Below, one piece after another: positions 1 to 12,277 of a stretch of 64,000 nt of DNA. The notes beneath the pieces were generated by a model. The model made no database searches, had not been told where the DNA came from, and saw nothing but the letters and a program-made list of their open reading frames with translations. How positions within the stretch are numbered: position 1 is the first letter of the stretch; the number at the start of each line of letters is the position of its first letter. Position numbers and translations under genes: made by a program. Source of the stretch: Anthoceros angustus (Eukaryota; Streptophyta; Anthocerotopsida; Anthocerotales; Anthocerotaceae); the NCBI GenBank assembly GCA_010909165.1, contig VJWM01000255.1:1-64000 (forward strand), in the 5' to 3' direction.

Positions 1-422
1 TTGCACAATTTACAACCACATCTACAACAAACATGGTTTACAACGCCTTTTACAAGTACCGCTTTACAACATCCTTTATGCCACGTCATTATAAATTCAA
101 CAAAATGTAGTTTTATTAACAAATAACCCCCATAGTTTTCTAAATCAAAAGAGTTTATGCACAATTAACAACGTCATGTACAACGAGCAAGCCATGTCAA
201 CAAACCCCGCTAGTGTGTCAACATGCCATGTCAACAAATCTTGTAAAATTGTGTCAACATGCCATGTCAACAAACCCTTGTAAAATCCATGCCACATCAT
301 ATTAGTTAGGAACCCTTGTTGTAAATGTTCAAAAACTTACGTGGCTTTGAGTCAGTAAGAGTGTTGTAGTTTCCTCTAACTAAACTTAGACCCATTTGTA
401 AAGGTAGCCCCTCCTTGTAGTG
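1..422. mobile_element. Right terminus of a CACTA (En/Spm-like) transposon
   Basis: Read on the minus strand from 422, the sequence begins CACTACAAGGAGG, the form of plant CACTA terminal inverted repeats (CACTACAAGAA...). Inward of it lie many short subterminal motifs of the TTTACAAC/GTTGTAA type mixed with ACGTGG, as in the clearer CACTA termini at 44427 and 46392 in this window. The rest of the element lies to the left, outside the window. No transposase is visible. Subterminal repeat clusters are the known TNPA-type binding regions of this superfamily; that role is inferred here. Confidence 0.6.
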
Positions 423-1289
423 TGCATCATCTTATGCATCATGACCATCCTCTTGCCGCCCTCGGTTGCACTTTGACTCCGGGTTGAATAAAGCCTCGCA
501 ATTAACTTATCTTTTATGGCCTTCTTATCCACATACAAATGTTTCCGAGAAAGCTGAACCCATAATAGAGGATGACTGCTTGGTGAACAAAAACTTGTTG
601 GATATTCTTGATGGATAGCCTTCGCCCCTCTCCCGAGTTGCTCCAGTGCTTGCCATCCCTCCGATTAAATATTCTTCCACGTACCTCCCTTCATACGCAT
701 CCGTGTGTTCGTACCAATGAACAAGGAAGTGAGGCTCGGTGCATGTAGTTCAACACAAGTCACCTTCCAATCCAAAAGGGTCTATTTTGCGTGTCCGTGC
801 GGAAGGCAACTAACATTCCTCTTTATTTATGCGATATCACCATTCAACCGTGACATTCTTGTTGTTGCCTCCCATTTTGGTATGCTCCCAAATACATATC
901 TCGCTAGGGCTCCTCAAGAATGCCTCCTCCAGAGTGCTTCATCCGAACATGCAGAGGTTGTACCTTCCACTTCGAGTACCACCTCCAAGGTTTGTGTAGC
1001 ACAAGGCCAATGTTGTTTTCCACAATAAGAATCTCCTCTGGTCCACCCAAAGCTTCCCACCATAAAACTCCTTGATGTCACAGGCCTAAGTTCAAGACCC
1101 CTTTAGATGAGCAACGGCAGCTTGGAGATAATATCATGTGGCTTCCTTTTTATCCCTCGACCGCAGCGGTCAAGGGCGCATTATAGTGTCCAAGGCACAA
1201 ATTTCAAAACTCCAAACCCCTTCGCTTCCCATCGAGGAGGTGCTGCTCGATAACGCTCAAACCCACCGCTTTCACGTGTTATTTTAAAC
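423..1289. other. No gene recognised
   Basis: Between the CACTA terminus and the DUF7869 remnant. It may contain the decayed 3' part of that minus-strand gene, but nothing in it can be aligned with confidence. Confidence 0.4.
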
Positions 1290-2760
1290 TGGAACGATAG
1301 GTTGTTCGCTTTCTTACCGCCCATAATGAGTCCTCTCGGCCTTGTGTAATGGGCCACACATATGAAGTCGCCACATCAATAATACCTTGACCGTGTAGGA
1401 GTGTACGCTTGCAAGATCTCGACAATGCGGAAGCGTGTGAGCTTCTTTATGTTTCAAGCTTTTGGAGAAGCAAGAAAACATCCGGTCGATTTGATCATGA
1501 GTATGCCCGACCAAAAGGAATCCCACTTTCACTTTTTCAAAAGTACCCATATCAACAAGCATGTTCGGAAGCAAAAGCTGGTTCTTATTCTCCCGCATGT
1601 GTTGTCCAACCGCAAATACAAAACTCTTGGCAGACACCCTCGTAATTATGTATAACGTCCCGAATAATGGTGATCGTAAGATTCGCGTCGTTCGAAATTC
1701 GCATAATGCAAATAGGCTCTAGCTTTAAGCGTATAGTTGTGAATCATGCACCCAACCACGTGGATGAATATCACCTCCTCACGAGGTTTTTCGCCACCGG
1801 AGAAGATGAGGTATCTCTGTCTTTTTGGTCCATTCCATCAATTGATAGCAGATATACTTATGTGGCTCCACATAGCTCTTGCTCCGTGTTTAGCCATTTT
1901 CGCTGCCTCGGTGGAGCCGCACACGATGTGCTTCCAAGGCAACTGAATTTCTCTCGTGCCAAAACGAACATCATAATCAGAAAATAGACCCCCATCTCAC
2001 CCATCCTGACACTTTGCAGAGAACCATCCAACCTATACAAAAGCTTTTTGAAGACGCCTTACCAATCATCCATGCAATGGCGGGTGGCCGCCGCCTTCCC
2101 TTTTCGCCACGGATGATTTGGGAGGGGTCTCCGAATCATCATCAGCTCAGCAGCGCCGGCGCCCCCTCTCTCTGAGATGGGAGATTTATCCGGCCAGAAG
2201 AGGGCGCCGGCTGCCGCGCCCAGCTGTGGGGAAACCCAATCCATGGTAAGTATTGGGCAAAGCACATGCATCGATTATGACAAGAAGACACAAGAGGGTA
2301 CATCCGGTGATGATAGGCATTCAACAAGGAGGAACAAGCACATGAAGGACACATTGGTGCAATTTACCTTGATCTTGCTTGTGCTTTGTATTTCTTATAG
2401 TGCTCTTCAGGCCTGCGCAAAGCGAGCATGTTGAAAATCTGTTGGACTTCGGGATTTTTACTCTGGGGAAGTTGCTTCTCCACAATTTTAAGAAACATGG
2501 ATACTTCACATAGCGTATGCTAGAGCTTTCGCACTGACGCTTGTACAAGGCCCATATTTCCAACTTTGTATACGTGTCGGGTAGATTAAATACTTCCAAA
2601 TTAGGAAGCCGCCGCCATAAACATAAAAGCATTGTCCATCCAAGAAATGGCATCAAGCGATAAGTAGATTGTGCCTTCGGGTTTGGTCCGAATCCATCCC
2701 AAGGTGATTCCAAAAGACTCGCTTTAGCTCCTCATACCTCTTGTGCCCAAGGCAATACAC
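1290..2760 (-). pseudogene. Decayed DUF7869-type gene, probably from a mobile element
   Basis: Three minus-strand blocks in family order carry the hallmarks of DUF7869 proteins, an uncharacterised family abundant in repeat-rich plant and invertebrate genomes. The upstream block (about 2713-2321) has FPRVKIPKSNRFSTCSLC, the conserved basic segment with a CxxC pair. A middle block contains IDGMD (1842-1828), then after a frame change EEVIFIHVVGCM. The downstream block (1637-1314) has RENKN and GHTHDQID (1508-1485), the best conserved family motifs. Frame changes, stop codons and a GC-rich stretch at about 2060-2260 that fits no part of the family show it is not functional. The catalytic role of the family, if any, is unknown. 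The domain assignment rests on remembered family motifs. Confidence 0.65.
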
Positions 2761-5700
2761 TCTTTGAAAGCCTTCAAGCGGCATAAGAGTCGCTCCCATG
2801 AGATATGTGTGACCGCTTTCCTTCTATCACCGCACTCCATCCGATCAACAAGAGATCAAGAAATGTCTCTGCCTCGCCTCCCATCCGAAGAAAGTATCGC
2901 GCTCTGAAATCGCTCTTTGGTCACCAAGAAACACATGTTGTTGCAACAAGGCTTCTTGAAATGCAAGCATTGTCTCCCTTCACTTTTGTCAACGACACTC
3001 ACGCGTCCCGCATGATAGAGTATTTGCGGTTGTCGGGGCCTTCAAAGTCTCACTTAGAGGCGGATGGAAGGATTGAGGCATCGTCCGGAAGTGGAGGAAT
3101 CGCCGTCCCCCAATGGGCCCTTCATCATCCGGAGTGGAGGCGAGCAACAATATCCTCATGAAACAAACCACGGGAACCATGGGTCTCCCGGGGAAGGTCA
3201 CGACATTGGGAAGTGAGAACGCGTTTGGATGGGCTTCCTCCAAAGATAGCGATGCAAATTCCTAGGTGTTGAGGAACACCGCGGACATTTGGCGACAAAT
3301 GTCGACGTTTCTCTGCCGCAAGAGCAATGTCCGAATAGTCAACGGGATCACACCATATGGATTTTCAAACCGCCCATCATCCAATTATAATCAAGGAAGA
3401 AATCTAACCTTCATCATCTACGTCTTCGCAATGGCAAAATGCACGACGGCGGCGATGTGATGTGGCGGCCTGCATGACTAGCCTCTTCCCTTCTCTTGTT
3501 TTCGGAAGCACGGACATTGGGAAGGCAAGTGTTGATCCCAAAGATGATCGATAGCCGATGAACCCAATCGAAAACAACTAAACTTAGAATCCTAAAACAA
3601 ACCCGAAGGAAAGGAAATCAAGAAAAAGAACTCAAACCTCTCCTTCCGGTGTGGGTGAGGCGCAACATTGTATGCCCTGCGCTCGTAAGAACCTTGATTG
3701 AGAGCGCCGCCGTCATGGGAGAGGCGAGGGAAGGCGAGAGACCTTGTGGAGAATGGTCAAGGAAGGTTGCGAATGGCGGTTGTGTGCCTTGAAGGCATAT
3801 CGCAAAGATAGGAAGGACATTATTTTCCGTCTACGACATCATGATGGACTATCGAGAGGTATCCAACTGGATCGCGCCGTCATGCCTTTTATGGTCGACA
3901 ATTATGGTGCACCACCAAGTCAATGTGATTATGGATAGACAGAGTTTATATTAGGGCATAGCGAAATATGGTAACGAGGTATTTAAGCACGTTTTGGTCT
4001 ATAAATGCGGGGCAAGGGAACCCTAATTACAACCTCTTTCTCTTGCCGGCGGTGGGGCGCCAGGGGCGATTTCAGAGAAGTAACGAGGCGAGAGCATACG
4101 GCGGTGTTGCTGGCGAGTTGGAGCACAATTGTGCTTGAATTCCACGCTCCCTTCGCCACGCGAGAGAATTCAGCCGGGCGACGAGCTTTGTGAGGCGGAA
4201 GCCATCGATCCATCGGCGCATGAACAGTTCGGCCCTCTCAGTGATCGAGTAACACCTTCCATTTCTCTTTGCGCAGACAGTTGACGCCGCGCCTCGCCGG
4301 GCTTGCTGGTTTGCAATTGAAGATGGCGAGCGGGAGGCGGAGCAAGAAGGACTGGCAGAGGCGGGCCGACCCCCAGCGCCGCGCCGAACGCGTAAAAGGC
4401 GAACAAGGCGAAGCGCGGCACGCAAGAAGTTCGGGAGGCCCACCGCGCCGAGTGCATGGCAACTGAGCGACTGCACATCCGGAGGTGTGGAGGGCATAAA
4501 GCATCGGGGAGACAAAATCTGGGAGCATGTCTTCGGGAAGACAAGCCAACAAAGGCCGCGCGCAAGGGCCGGGAAGGAGGCACCAAAAGTTCAAAGCATG
4601 TGGTGCCACCTCCAATTCCATCACCTTTCAGCTACGAGGAAACCGTGCACATCCGCATCGGGTGGCCGATTGACCTGATTTTTAAGGATTGGATGCTCGT
4701 CCAGATCCGCATCCGTAAGAGGAAAAGCAGATGGACGCCTTGTCAAACTCGGATAATGGGGTAGTGGGGGCTTTGCCCAATCAAAAGAGCAAGAGCCGGA
4801 TGGGTAACTGGGCAACAATGGATATGAATGAGGGGAGCCGAGTTCACGTTGTTTTGCACCACTGTGCCATATGAGTTTGACGCGATCCGGACCCGATATT
4901 TACAGGTGTCTTATGTTCTCCGAGGGTTCAATGCCAAGAAATGTGCACCTCGCTCACTAGTCAAGAGTTCCGCGAGTGCATGCGCCAACACAGTAAGTTG
5001 GAACAAACAACGCCTTTTTTCAAAACCATGAGACTTGGATGATCGACGATTTCGCTGCTTTCCCACCGTTAGTCGGAATGGCCCTCATCGGGCTATTTGC
5101 GGAAGATTACGAGACGTTGTGGATCACAGGAGAGAGCTTTCAATGAGAAGGGTGAGAGCACCCATCAAAGAATTGCGAAGAGGCAGAGAGTCCGAGCCCC
5201 ATCCCGAAAGTGAACTTGGGCCCTCGATGAGGAAGATGGCCCCATTCCGACGTGCTCGGGCATTCGGAGGAAGAAGTGTCCGGGGGAGGGAAGACGAGAT
5301 GCTGCCAAGCTGGCATTGCATGGGCCAATGGTTGTCCCAACCATGGCCTACATCAGGAGCAGGCGGGCCGGCCGCCTGTGTGTGTGTTGAAGGGTGGAGC
5401 GAACTGAACTTGCTTTATCCAACAAGGAGATGCGCCGCCGGCCCCGGAAGAGCTTCACATGCCCTTCCACCGGACCGCAGTGGAAGAATAGTTGTTGGAT
5501 CCCGAGAGGGAAGAGGGTGGTGTGGAGGCGGGTTGAGCAGATGAAGAAGGAGGAGGCGCCGGGCCGGCGCCTCTTGAGTGCGGAGATCATGACACCAAGG
5601 TCGGTTCATGGGAAAGCGCCCGCAATTTGGATTCCATAGGCCACATAGTGGCGGCACGGAGGCGGAGGAAGGAAGAAATGGCAAAGAGGACCAGTTGGAG

Positions 5701-5957
5701 ATTCCATCGGCATATTTCGACAGATGAAGAACGTAGAAGACGCGATCGGGATGCACCCCTCTCGCCTCGAGGGATTCACCACGAAGAAGGTTGGTCTGGA
5801 AAAGTGTTGGTCAAATTGGAGAACTTAAGACACCGCACATAACACGGGATGCGATTCGCAGGGGGTTGATGAGGCATGGGCCAATTATTTGGCTCGGGTT
5901 ATTTCAAGGGAGGATAGAGGAGGGTATTGCCACCTTATGTATGATAGATCCAAGTGA
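2761..5957. other. Coding-like debris, no gene recognised
   Basis: About 3.2 kb with many short overlapping open frames on both strands, the longest of 169 codons at 5035-5544 (+). None shows a recognisable domain, and several are low-complexity and Arg-rich. GC-rich patches (for example 4320-4460 and 5420-5580) sit in otherwise balanced sequence. It is probably decayed transposon sequence. Confidence 0.4.
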
Positions 5958-6742
5958 GTGCACCTCGCAAGTCGGATCGGAAGCGGCGGCGAAAAATACG
6001 TTATGGGGTTCTTGGTGGAACCATACTTATGCACCATGAAACATCTATGTGATATCTCACCAGGGAAGAAGAGGTTCCAATATGTGGAAGCACATGTCTA
6101 TTGTGGGCTTACTGTACCAGAAATGCGAGTGCTGGCCACGGATCACAATACCATGTCGGACAAAAGGAAGAAGATGAACTTCATAGAGCAGGTCCGGTAC
6201 TTGCGAGATGAGCTGCTGATTGCGAAACGCGAAGGAGTACAGATGACCATGGCATGGAAGTAAAATCTGTACAAAGTGCTGGGATTGATTGAGGATGATG
6301 AAGGGCGCGAAGACGATGTCCACAAGCAGAACAAAGTAGACAATCGCACACACATTTTATGCATCGCCAAGGTGAGGGAAGGTGTGGGACAATGTGGACT
6401 TGATTTTTCAAAGTGGGAGGTCGGAGAGCAATGTAAGAAGCATTTACCAGGGATAAGCAAGAAAGGAAAGGGAAGCGGAAGGTGGCCGAATAAGTGGACA
6501 TGATACGTAAAGCCAAGGACATGTTGGCAAAGCCATGGAAATCCTTCCAAGGAATACCACCGAGAGTGCGGGCAGAAATTCGTCAGAATGTAAAAGTTTT
6601 AATCGGACTTATTGATTTGAAGGGCATGGATGAGGAGATCACTTTGCGGAAGAAGTTCCATGTCATACAAGTTATGGCGGTAAAACACCGGGTGCTCATC
6701 ATTCGAGGAGGTGCGAAGAATATCCGCTGCCGGCTGCACTGA
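5958..6742 (+). pseudogene. Remnant of an uncharacterised repeat-associated gene
   Basis: Three consecutive plus-strand open segments in changing frames (5958-6263, 6276-6503, 6494-6742) together read as a normal globular protein. The first contains YCGLTVPEMRVLATDHN followed by FIEQVRYLRDELL. This is reminiscent of a conserved segment of uncharacterised multi-copy proteins in repeat-rich genomes, in which a GLT.EE...LA..HN motif is followed by an aromatic-rich helix. I cannot name the family. Frame shifts between segments indicate decay, or insertion/deletion errors in the assembly. Confidence 0.35.
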
Positions 6743-6837
6743 TGTTGTCCCGCTTTCAAACCGCTTTTGGCCGGGAAAGGTTAGTTTGCCCCATGTGTTC
6801 GGGATTTGCGGCCACGCCCTCGCCCTCTGTGGAATGA

Positions 6838-7700
6838 AGAATTTTGGTCACCCAAGACCCTAAGGGGGGACCGACGCGAGGATGGGTAGTGTCGCTCGGG
6901 TAGGTAGGTAGTAGGTAGGTCGATAGAGATGTAGGAAGATGGTAGGACGTCCGAGGGAGTTCGGACTTAATCGAGTCTGCATCGTAGGAGGTTCGATCTG
7001 GTAGGAAGTATGGGTAGATAGGAGCATATATAGGCATGATAGGTTCCAGAAATTCCTTGGACCTTGGGAAATAGGAATATTCGGGGATAAGAAGTTCCTT
7101 GGCCTTCGAATTATTTAGATTCCGCATGGCTATATATGCCAAATAGGGCTGGTTAGGTTGTAAATAGAAAATAGCTGCAGGAGTTTTGAACCGGACATGT
7201 GGCGACCATCAGGGAGGAGCGCCATTAAGGCGGATTTGCATGTACCGCAAACTCGTTAGCTGTGGTTTGAACGGGCGCCAGCGTGACTCAGTGATGGCGC
7301 GCAAAGGGGAGAGTAAGAGGAGCTTACGCCGAAGGAAGCAGAGTGCGGGCGACGCGATTGCAAGCAGGAGCGAATCGAGAGGGAGCAGCGCGAAGGCGCC
7401 ACAAGGAAGAGCAAGAGGCGACGCATCAGTGAGTGCCGGGCGAGAAGCTGAAGAGGAGTTCGGAGGGTCCAGGCGCGAAGTGGAGGTGCTCAAGCGGAGG
7501 AGCGATTGTTGGAGAGGCGCTGAAGGGAAGAGCTTGCTACCGCGAACAAAGTGTGAAGAAGCTGGAGGGAGATTGAAGGGGCCAAGGCCACCTCTTGGTG
7601 GTTGTGTTGAGGCCGACTGCTGAGGAGCACGGAAGCCCCTTGCTGCTCACCCAAACCACCACTTTTGCTCACCACTCTCTTAGCCCGATAGAGACCACTT
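6838..7700. repeat. Direct repeat of about 0.85 kb, copy A (LTR-like)
   Basis: This stretch recurs at 8388-9230. Both copies start at ATTTTGGTCACCC and contain a GT/GGTAGGTAGG-rich segment, then a TATA-like element (TATATATGCC at 7131-7140) and a purine-rich segment. Both end near CACCACTCTCTTAGC. The pair, with about 690 bp between, resembles a small LTR-type element. No primer-binding site was recognised, so the LTR call is inference. Confidence 0.55.
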
Positions 7701-8387
7701 CTCACACAATCCTTCATCGTCAAGGGATTGAGACCGAGCATGATGCTTTCCGCTTTCACTATCTTTGTTTGAATTGAAGGGGATATGGTGGGATCTAAGG
7801 TTTCAACAGCAGGTCGAGGTGTGGTGATTCCACCGCTGGGATGTCTCAGTATATCCTTTGACTCACACCCCCGGCCCTATTGGGAGTTGGGCTTCTTGTT
7901 GACGGAATTGTAATGAAGAAGCGTTATCCTTGCTGCGGAACCGGCGGTGATGCAGATCCGGCAAGGATGCGGGAAGTGGTGCCTCAAGTCACCGCCCATC
8001 GCAATGAGGAAATTTCAGTTCGAGCACGAGATCCAATGCATACCGAGGTCGGACGAGTTCAAGGGATGGAAGGAGTTTTGAGGCAAGAATTCGCCATTGC
8101 GCTTTTTGCATTTACCCGAGCATCGACATTGTTGTCGGCGACCCGGGAGGCCCGGGTGACATGGTCTCGAGTCCCTCACGAGTAAGAGATTGGTTGTCCA
8201 CATGCTAAGGGCATTGTGTGACTAATCGCTTGAGAAATTGAAGGGAGGCCCAGTGGTGGCAAAGTTTACTACAAGATGTGGTTCCAGTGCAAGTGATTTC
8301 ATGAAGACAAAGAACTTTGGCGGGAAGTTGGATTGAGGTGGCCAAGTCAGCGCTTCATGTCTAGATGTGAGCATCGACCAAGAGGAA
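7701..8387. other. Spacer between the two 0.85-kb repeats
   Basis: Contains only short open frames. The longest (7880-8185, +, 101 codons) has no recognised domain. If the flanking repeats are LTRs, this is the remaining internal region. Confidence 0.35.
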
Positions 8388-9230
8388 GGCATTTTGGTCA
8401 CCCGCAATTGGCAGGGAGACCGACGGTAGATTGGGTAGTAGTTGTTCAGTGTAGGTAGTAGGTAGGTCGATGAAACAGTAGGAAGATGGTAGGACGTCCG
8501 AGGGAGTTCGGACTTAATCGTGCTGCACTGAGGAGGTCTGATCCTAGAAGTATGGGTAGATAGGAGCATATATAGGCATGATAGGTTCCAGAAAGTTCCT
8601 TGGACCACAGGAAATAGGAATATTCGGGACAGAAGTTCCTTGGCCTTGAATTATTTAGATTCCGCATGGCTATATATGCCAAATAGGGCTAGTTAAGTTG
8701 TAAATAGAAAATAGCTGTGAGTTTTGAACCGGACATGTGGCGACCATCGGGAGGCGCAATTAAGCGGTTGCATGTACCGCAAACTCGTTAGCTGTGGTTT
8801 GAACGGGCGCCAGCGGTGCAGCCGGGCGGGCGCCGAGGGGAGAGTGTTGCTCAAGGAGGAAGGCAGTGAGCGCCTCGCCGATTGGCGCAGTTGGAGGGAG
8901 CGCAACAAGGCGCCGAGGGCGCACGAGGCGAGCGCCGAGCGATAAGGAGCAGCGGGCGAGGCGTAGAGCTCAGGGCGTGAGCGCAAGGAGAAACGCTGAG
9001 AGGAGTGGAGGGTCCGCAAGTGCGAGTGGAGGTGCTCAAGCGGAGGAGGCGATTGTTGGAGAGGCGCAAGAGCCGCCAGCGTGAGACAAGGGTAGCCTGG
9101 AGGGAGATTGAAGGGGCCAAGGCCACCTCGGTGGTGTGAGGCTGACCGTTGAGGAGCACGGAAGTTTTCCCCTTGCTCACCCAAACCACCACTTCTTTGC
9201 TCACCACTCTCTTAGCACGATAGATTACTC
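8388..9230. repeat. Direct repeat of about 0.85 kb, copy B (LTR-like)
   Basis: Second copy of 6838-7700. TATA-like element at 8671-8680. The two copies differ largely by many short insertions and deletions. Confidence 0.55.
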
Positions 9231-12110
9231 TCCAATCTCTCCAATCTTGCTATCCTTGTGTGCTCCCCGCAGTGCGGATGGTGAAGGTAGTAGGATAGGA
9301 ACGGGGTACTCCCACGGGAGGAAACCTCCGCCACACCCCACAAGGGAAAGGGAAGAAACACCCAATTCCGAGTTCGAGTGTAGGCGCTCCAAATTTCACC
9401 TCGAGATTTGAGGCGCCTCGAGCGCCACGCGCCCGAGATGAAGATGGAATGGTACTTGGTGCACAGGTGGCACTTGCGAGCCACCTTGGTTCGTGGAGTG
9501 TGCGCGATTTAATGAGAGTGACCAAGGCGGACGGCCAATTCGAGGATCTGACGGTCAAAGTCATCACAGGATGTGGAAGGTACGGCATTTCCGTGGATAC
9601 GACGATAAGCCCACAAGGGAGGGATCATTCCGCAGCTCAGCCTCCAAGAATCGGATCCGGAGGAGGTTATGGGTATGTTCCTCGACCAAGGAGGAAGTAT
9701 GGTCGCAAGGCAATGGTGGAGGATCTCTTTGTTCAAGGAGGCGGAAGTGGAATTTATTCGCCAAGATATGGCTAGGACTAACGTGCGCAAGGAAGACGAC
9801 TGGAAATTCCCATTTAATGATGATGTATGAGATGTCGAGGAAGTTGGTGGATTGGGCCACCATTCTCAGATGAACAAAGGGTTGCGCACCGAAACCATTT
9901 GGTGATGGAGGGAGCAAGAATCGGTTTGTCTCTACCTTCCTCGTACACCTATATCGGAGGAGGAGGTTCTTACACCGAGCCGGAAGAAGCCAAGATAAAG
10001 CTACTGAGGGTAGTGGAAGGAGAGCCACCGGGCCCTGCAGAGGATGAAGAGACAGAGGCCCGGGCAAGAGACCACCACGCGAATCAACATGAGGCCTCGG
10101 GATCGGGAACCCAACAAGAGAAAGGGAAAGGCCATAGAAGCACCTCCTACGGAGGAAGGAGGAAAGGATCTGAGACCACCTACGGAGGAAGAGATTGATG
10201 GTAGGAGTGACAAATCGGGCCGGGTGGGGAGGAACCCCTACGGTGGGACCCGGGGAGGATGGAGGACCTACGGTGGGAGCTTTACCTCCTACCAAGAAGT
10301 AGTAACAAGACTTGAGGCAGTGACGGAGAAGAACGCCGAGGCGTTGGTGACCTACGCACCAGGAGGAGCAGAGGAAGTGTTTGAGAATGCCGCATCCCAC
10401 AGGGTAGTTGCCGAGCAAGGAAGTGGGCGCGGATCTATGGACGCCCTAGTGGACCGTGGTCGGAGGTGGCCGAGTTCGTCTGAACTTGAGACCTCTGAAG
10501 GAGGCGGAAGGAGGGAACCTCCTAGAAGCGATTGAGGAGCTCAAAACCACCTCAGAAGCAACACTCCGTGCTAGATCCGCCAAAGAGCGACAGATGACCA
10601 CCAAGTTGGTGAATGTGTGGGAAATGATTGACTGTGTCTTAGGGTGAGAGGCAAAATCAGCCAAGAGGGCCGAGGAGTTGGAAGCTACCTAGCAAGGGTA
10701 GGAGGCGTATGAAAGTTGGAAGCTACCTAGCAAGGGTAGGAGGCATCGAGCCTTGAGGAGGCGGAAGGAGGAAGATCACGCCTAGCCCCGGACCTTGAAG
10801 GCAGAAGGACCTCCTCGAAGAAGTTAGTTGCCATGGAGCAGCGGAAGGAGCATTACAAGGAAAATATACGCTTGGTGAAGGAACGACAAGGATGGGACAA
10901 TGTGACCAAGGGTCACAAAGAGGAGCTTCAGACACGAGAGAACTTTTGGAGCAAAGAACGAAGAAGTTAGTTGCCATGGAGCAGCGGAAGGAGGGAACCT
11001 CCTACCACGGTGGAAGGAGGCGGAAGGAGGCGGAAGGAAGTTTTGATGGCCCAACGATCTTTGGAGGGTCTTGGTCATTCGAGGAGGCGGTGCGGCCATA
11101 GTAAAGCGCATGGCGATGGAAGCCATGGAGAAGATAAGGAGATTGGGAGACTTGCCACAGGTTGGAGAGAGTGGAGAAAGAGGCCGCATTGGTAGGAGTG
11201 ACAAAGCCGGTGGGACGAAAAGGCCATCCCACTAAGGGTCCGCATCATGGGCGCACAAAGAAGGAGAGTGGTAGGGTGGCGACCTATTACAACAACCTCC
11301 TAGAAGCGATTGAGGAGGAGACCCGGAAGGAGGAAGAAAGAAAGACCTCACTCGACGCCTGGGAATGGCACCGAGGTCAAACTTTGAGTTGGTACAAGGA
11401 AAGCAGCCGGCCGGGACATAGCCGAGCGAGTCAAGAAGCACCTCCTACCACGGTGGAAGGAGGGAACCTCCTACCACGGTGGAGCTAGGGGAGGAAGAGA
11501 TTGATGGTAGGATGGTACCTACCAAAGTTCCTACTCAGGTAGGAACTGTTGATGAGGAGGAGGAGACCCGGAAGGAGGGGAACCTCCGGTCGATGAAACC
11601 CAGGCTGTGAGGGAAGGAACCCCCATAGCGAGATCTGAAACCGTGGTAGGAGACGAACCGCCTACCAAGAAGGCGAGAAGGAGGCGGAGGCAAGGCTAAG
11701 CGACCCATCGAGGATGAACGTAGGAGGAATGGAACCTCCTACCACGGTGGAAGGAGGGAACCTCCTACCACGGTGGAAGGAGGCGGAAGGAGGCGATGGA
11801 AGCCATGGAGAAGGACTCGGAGGAGGCAAGGCTAAGCGACCCATCGAAGGGAAGACATTGAAGTCGAGTAACAAAAGCAGAACGAGGATGTCAGAGGACC
11901 TTTCAAGAGGACGTTTTGTCCCAAGTGGTGCACACCTTGGGAAGTGTGAGTATTTAAGAGTGGCAGATAGATGATAGGATATTCCGGTCAAGGTGAGCTG
12001 GACCGAGCTGAGAGGATGAACTGCAAGGGGACTGACAAGGATCCTATTGTTGGACTTGGCAAGTCGCCCTAGCATTAAACTAGCACGAGTGACCAGTCGA
12101 CTCCCCCACC
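9231..12110 (+). other. Gag-like or low-complexity coding remnant with hairpin minisatellites
   Basis: Plus-strand frames here are rich in Glu, Arg, Lys and Gly. One at about 10832-10975 reads MEQRKEHYKENIRLVKERQG and continues as a highly charged, probably coiled-coil segment. A 10044-10535 frame (163 codons) is basic and Pro-rich. Position next to LTR-like repeats suggests a degenerate retroelement gag region, but no CCHC zinc knuckle, protease or polymerase motif was found. The reading frames are punctuated by a repeated CCTCCTACCAC...GGAAGGAGG unit (separate entry). Confidence 0.3.
10130..11800. repeat. Dispersed hairpin-forming minisatellite
   Basis: A unit with left arm CCTCCTACCAC and right arm GGTGGAAGGAGG (near-complementary, so it can fold back) recurs with purine-rich GGAAGGAGGCGGAAGG connectors. 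Clear cases lie around 10140-10200, 10500-10515, 10990-11035, 11440-11485 and 11735-11790. In the plus frame it encodes PPTTVEGG-type repeats. It is not a simple tandem array; the units are scattered over 1.7 kb. Confidence 0.6.
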
Positions 12111-12120
12111 TATAAAAGGG
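12111..12120 (+). promoter_or_regulatory. TATA-box-like element
   Basis: TATAAAAGGG after a CT/CA-rich lead, followed by a transcript-leader-like stretch. No gene follows directly, so it is probably the promoter of a decayed retroelement. Confidence 0.35.
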
Positions 12121-12277
12121 AGGGTGGAAGGATGAATAAACACCAGACCTTGCTTTGCCATGCACTCTTCGTCTCTTCGGCGCAACCCTTTGTGTGTGTG
12201 TGCGAATGACTCGCGTGATAGAAGGCGGGGTGGGGTTCGGTCGGAGGCCCTGTGGAACACGATAATTTTGCAAGGGG

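Noticed and set aside
4072-4624. Three overlapping 128-147-codon minus-strand frames
   Set aside because: They overlap one another in different frames, are Arg/Ala/Pro/Ser-rich and lack any motif.
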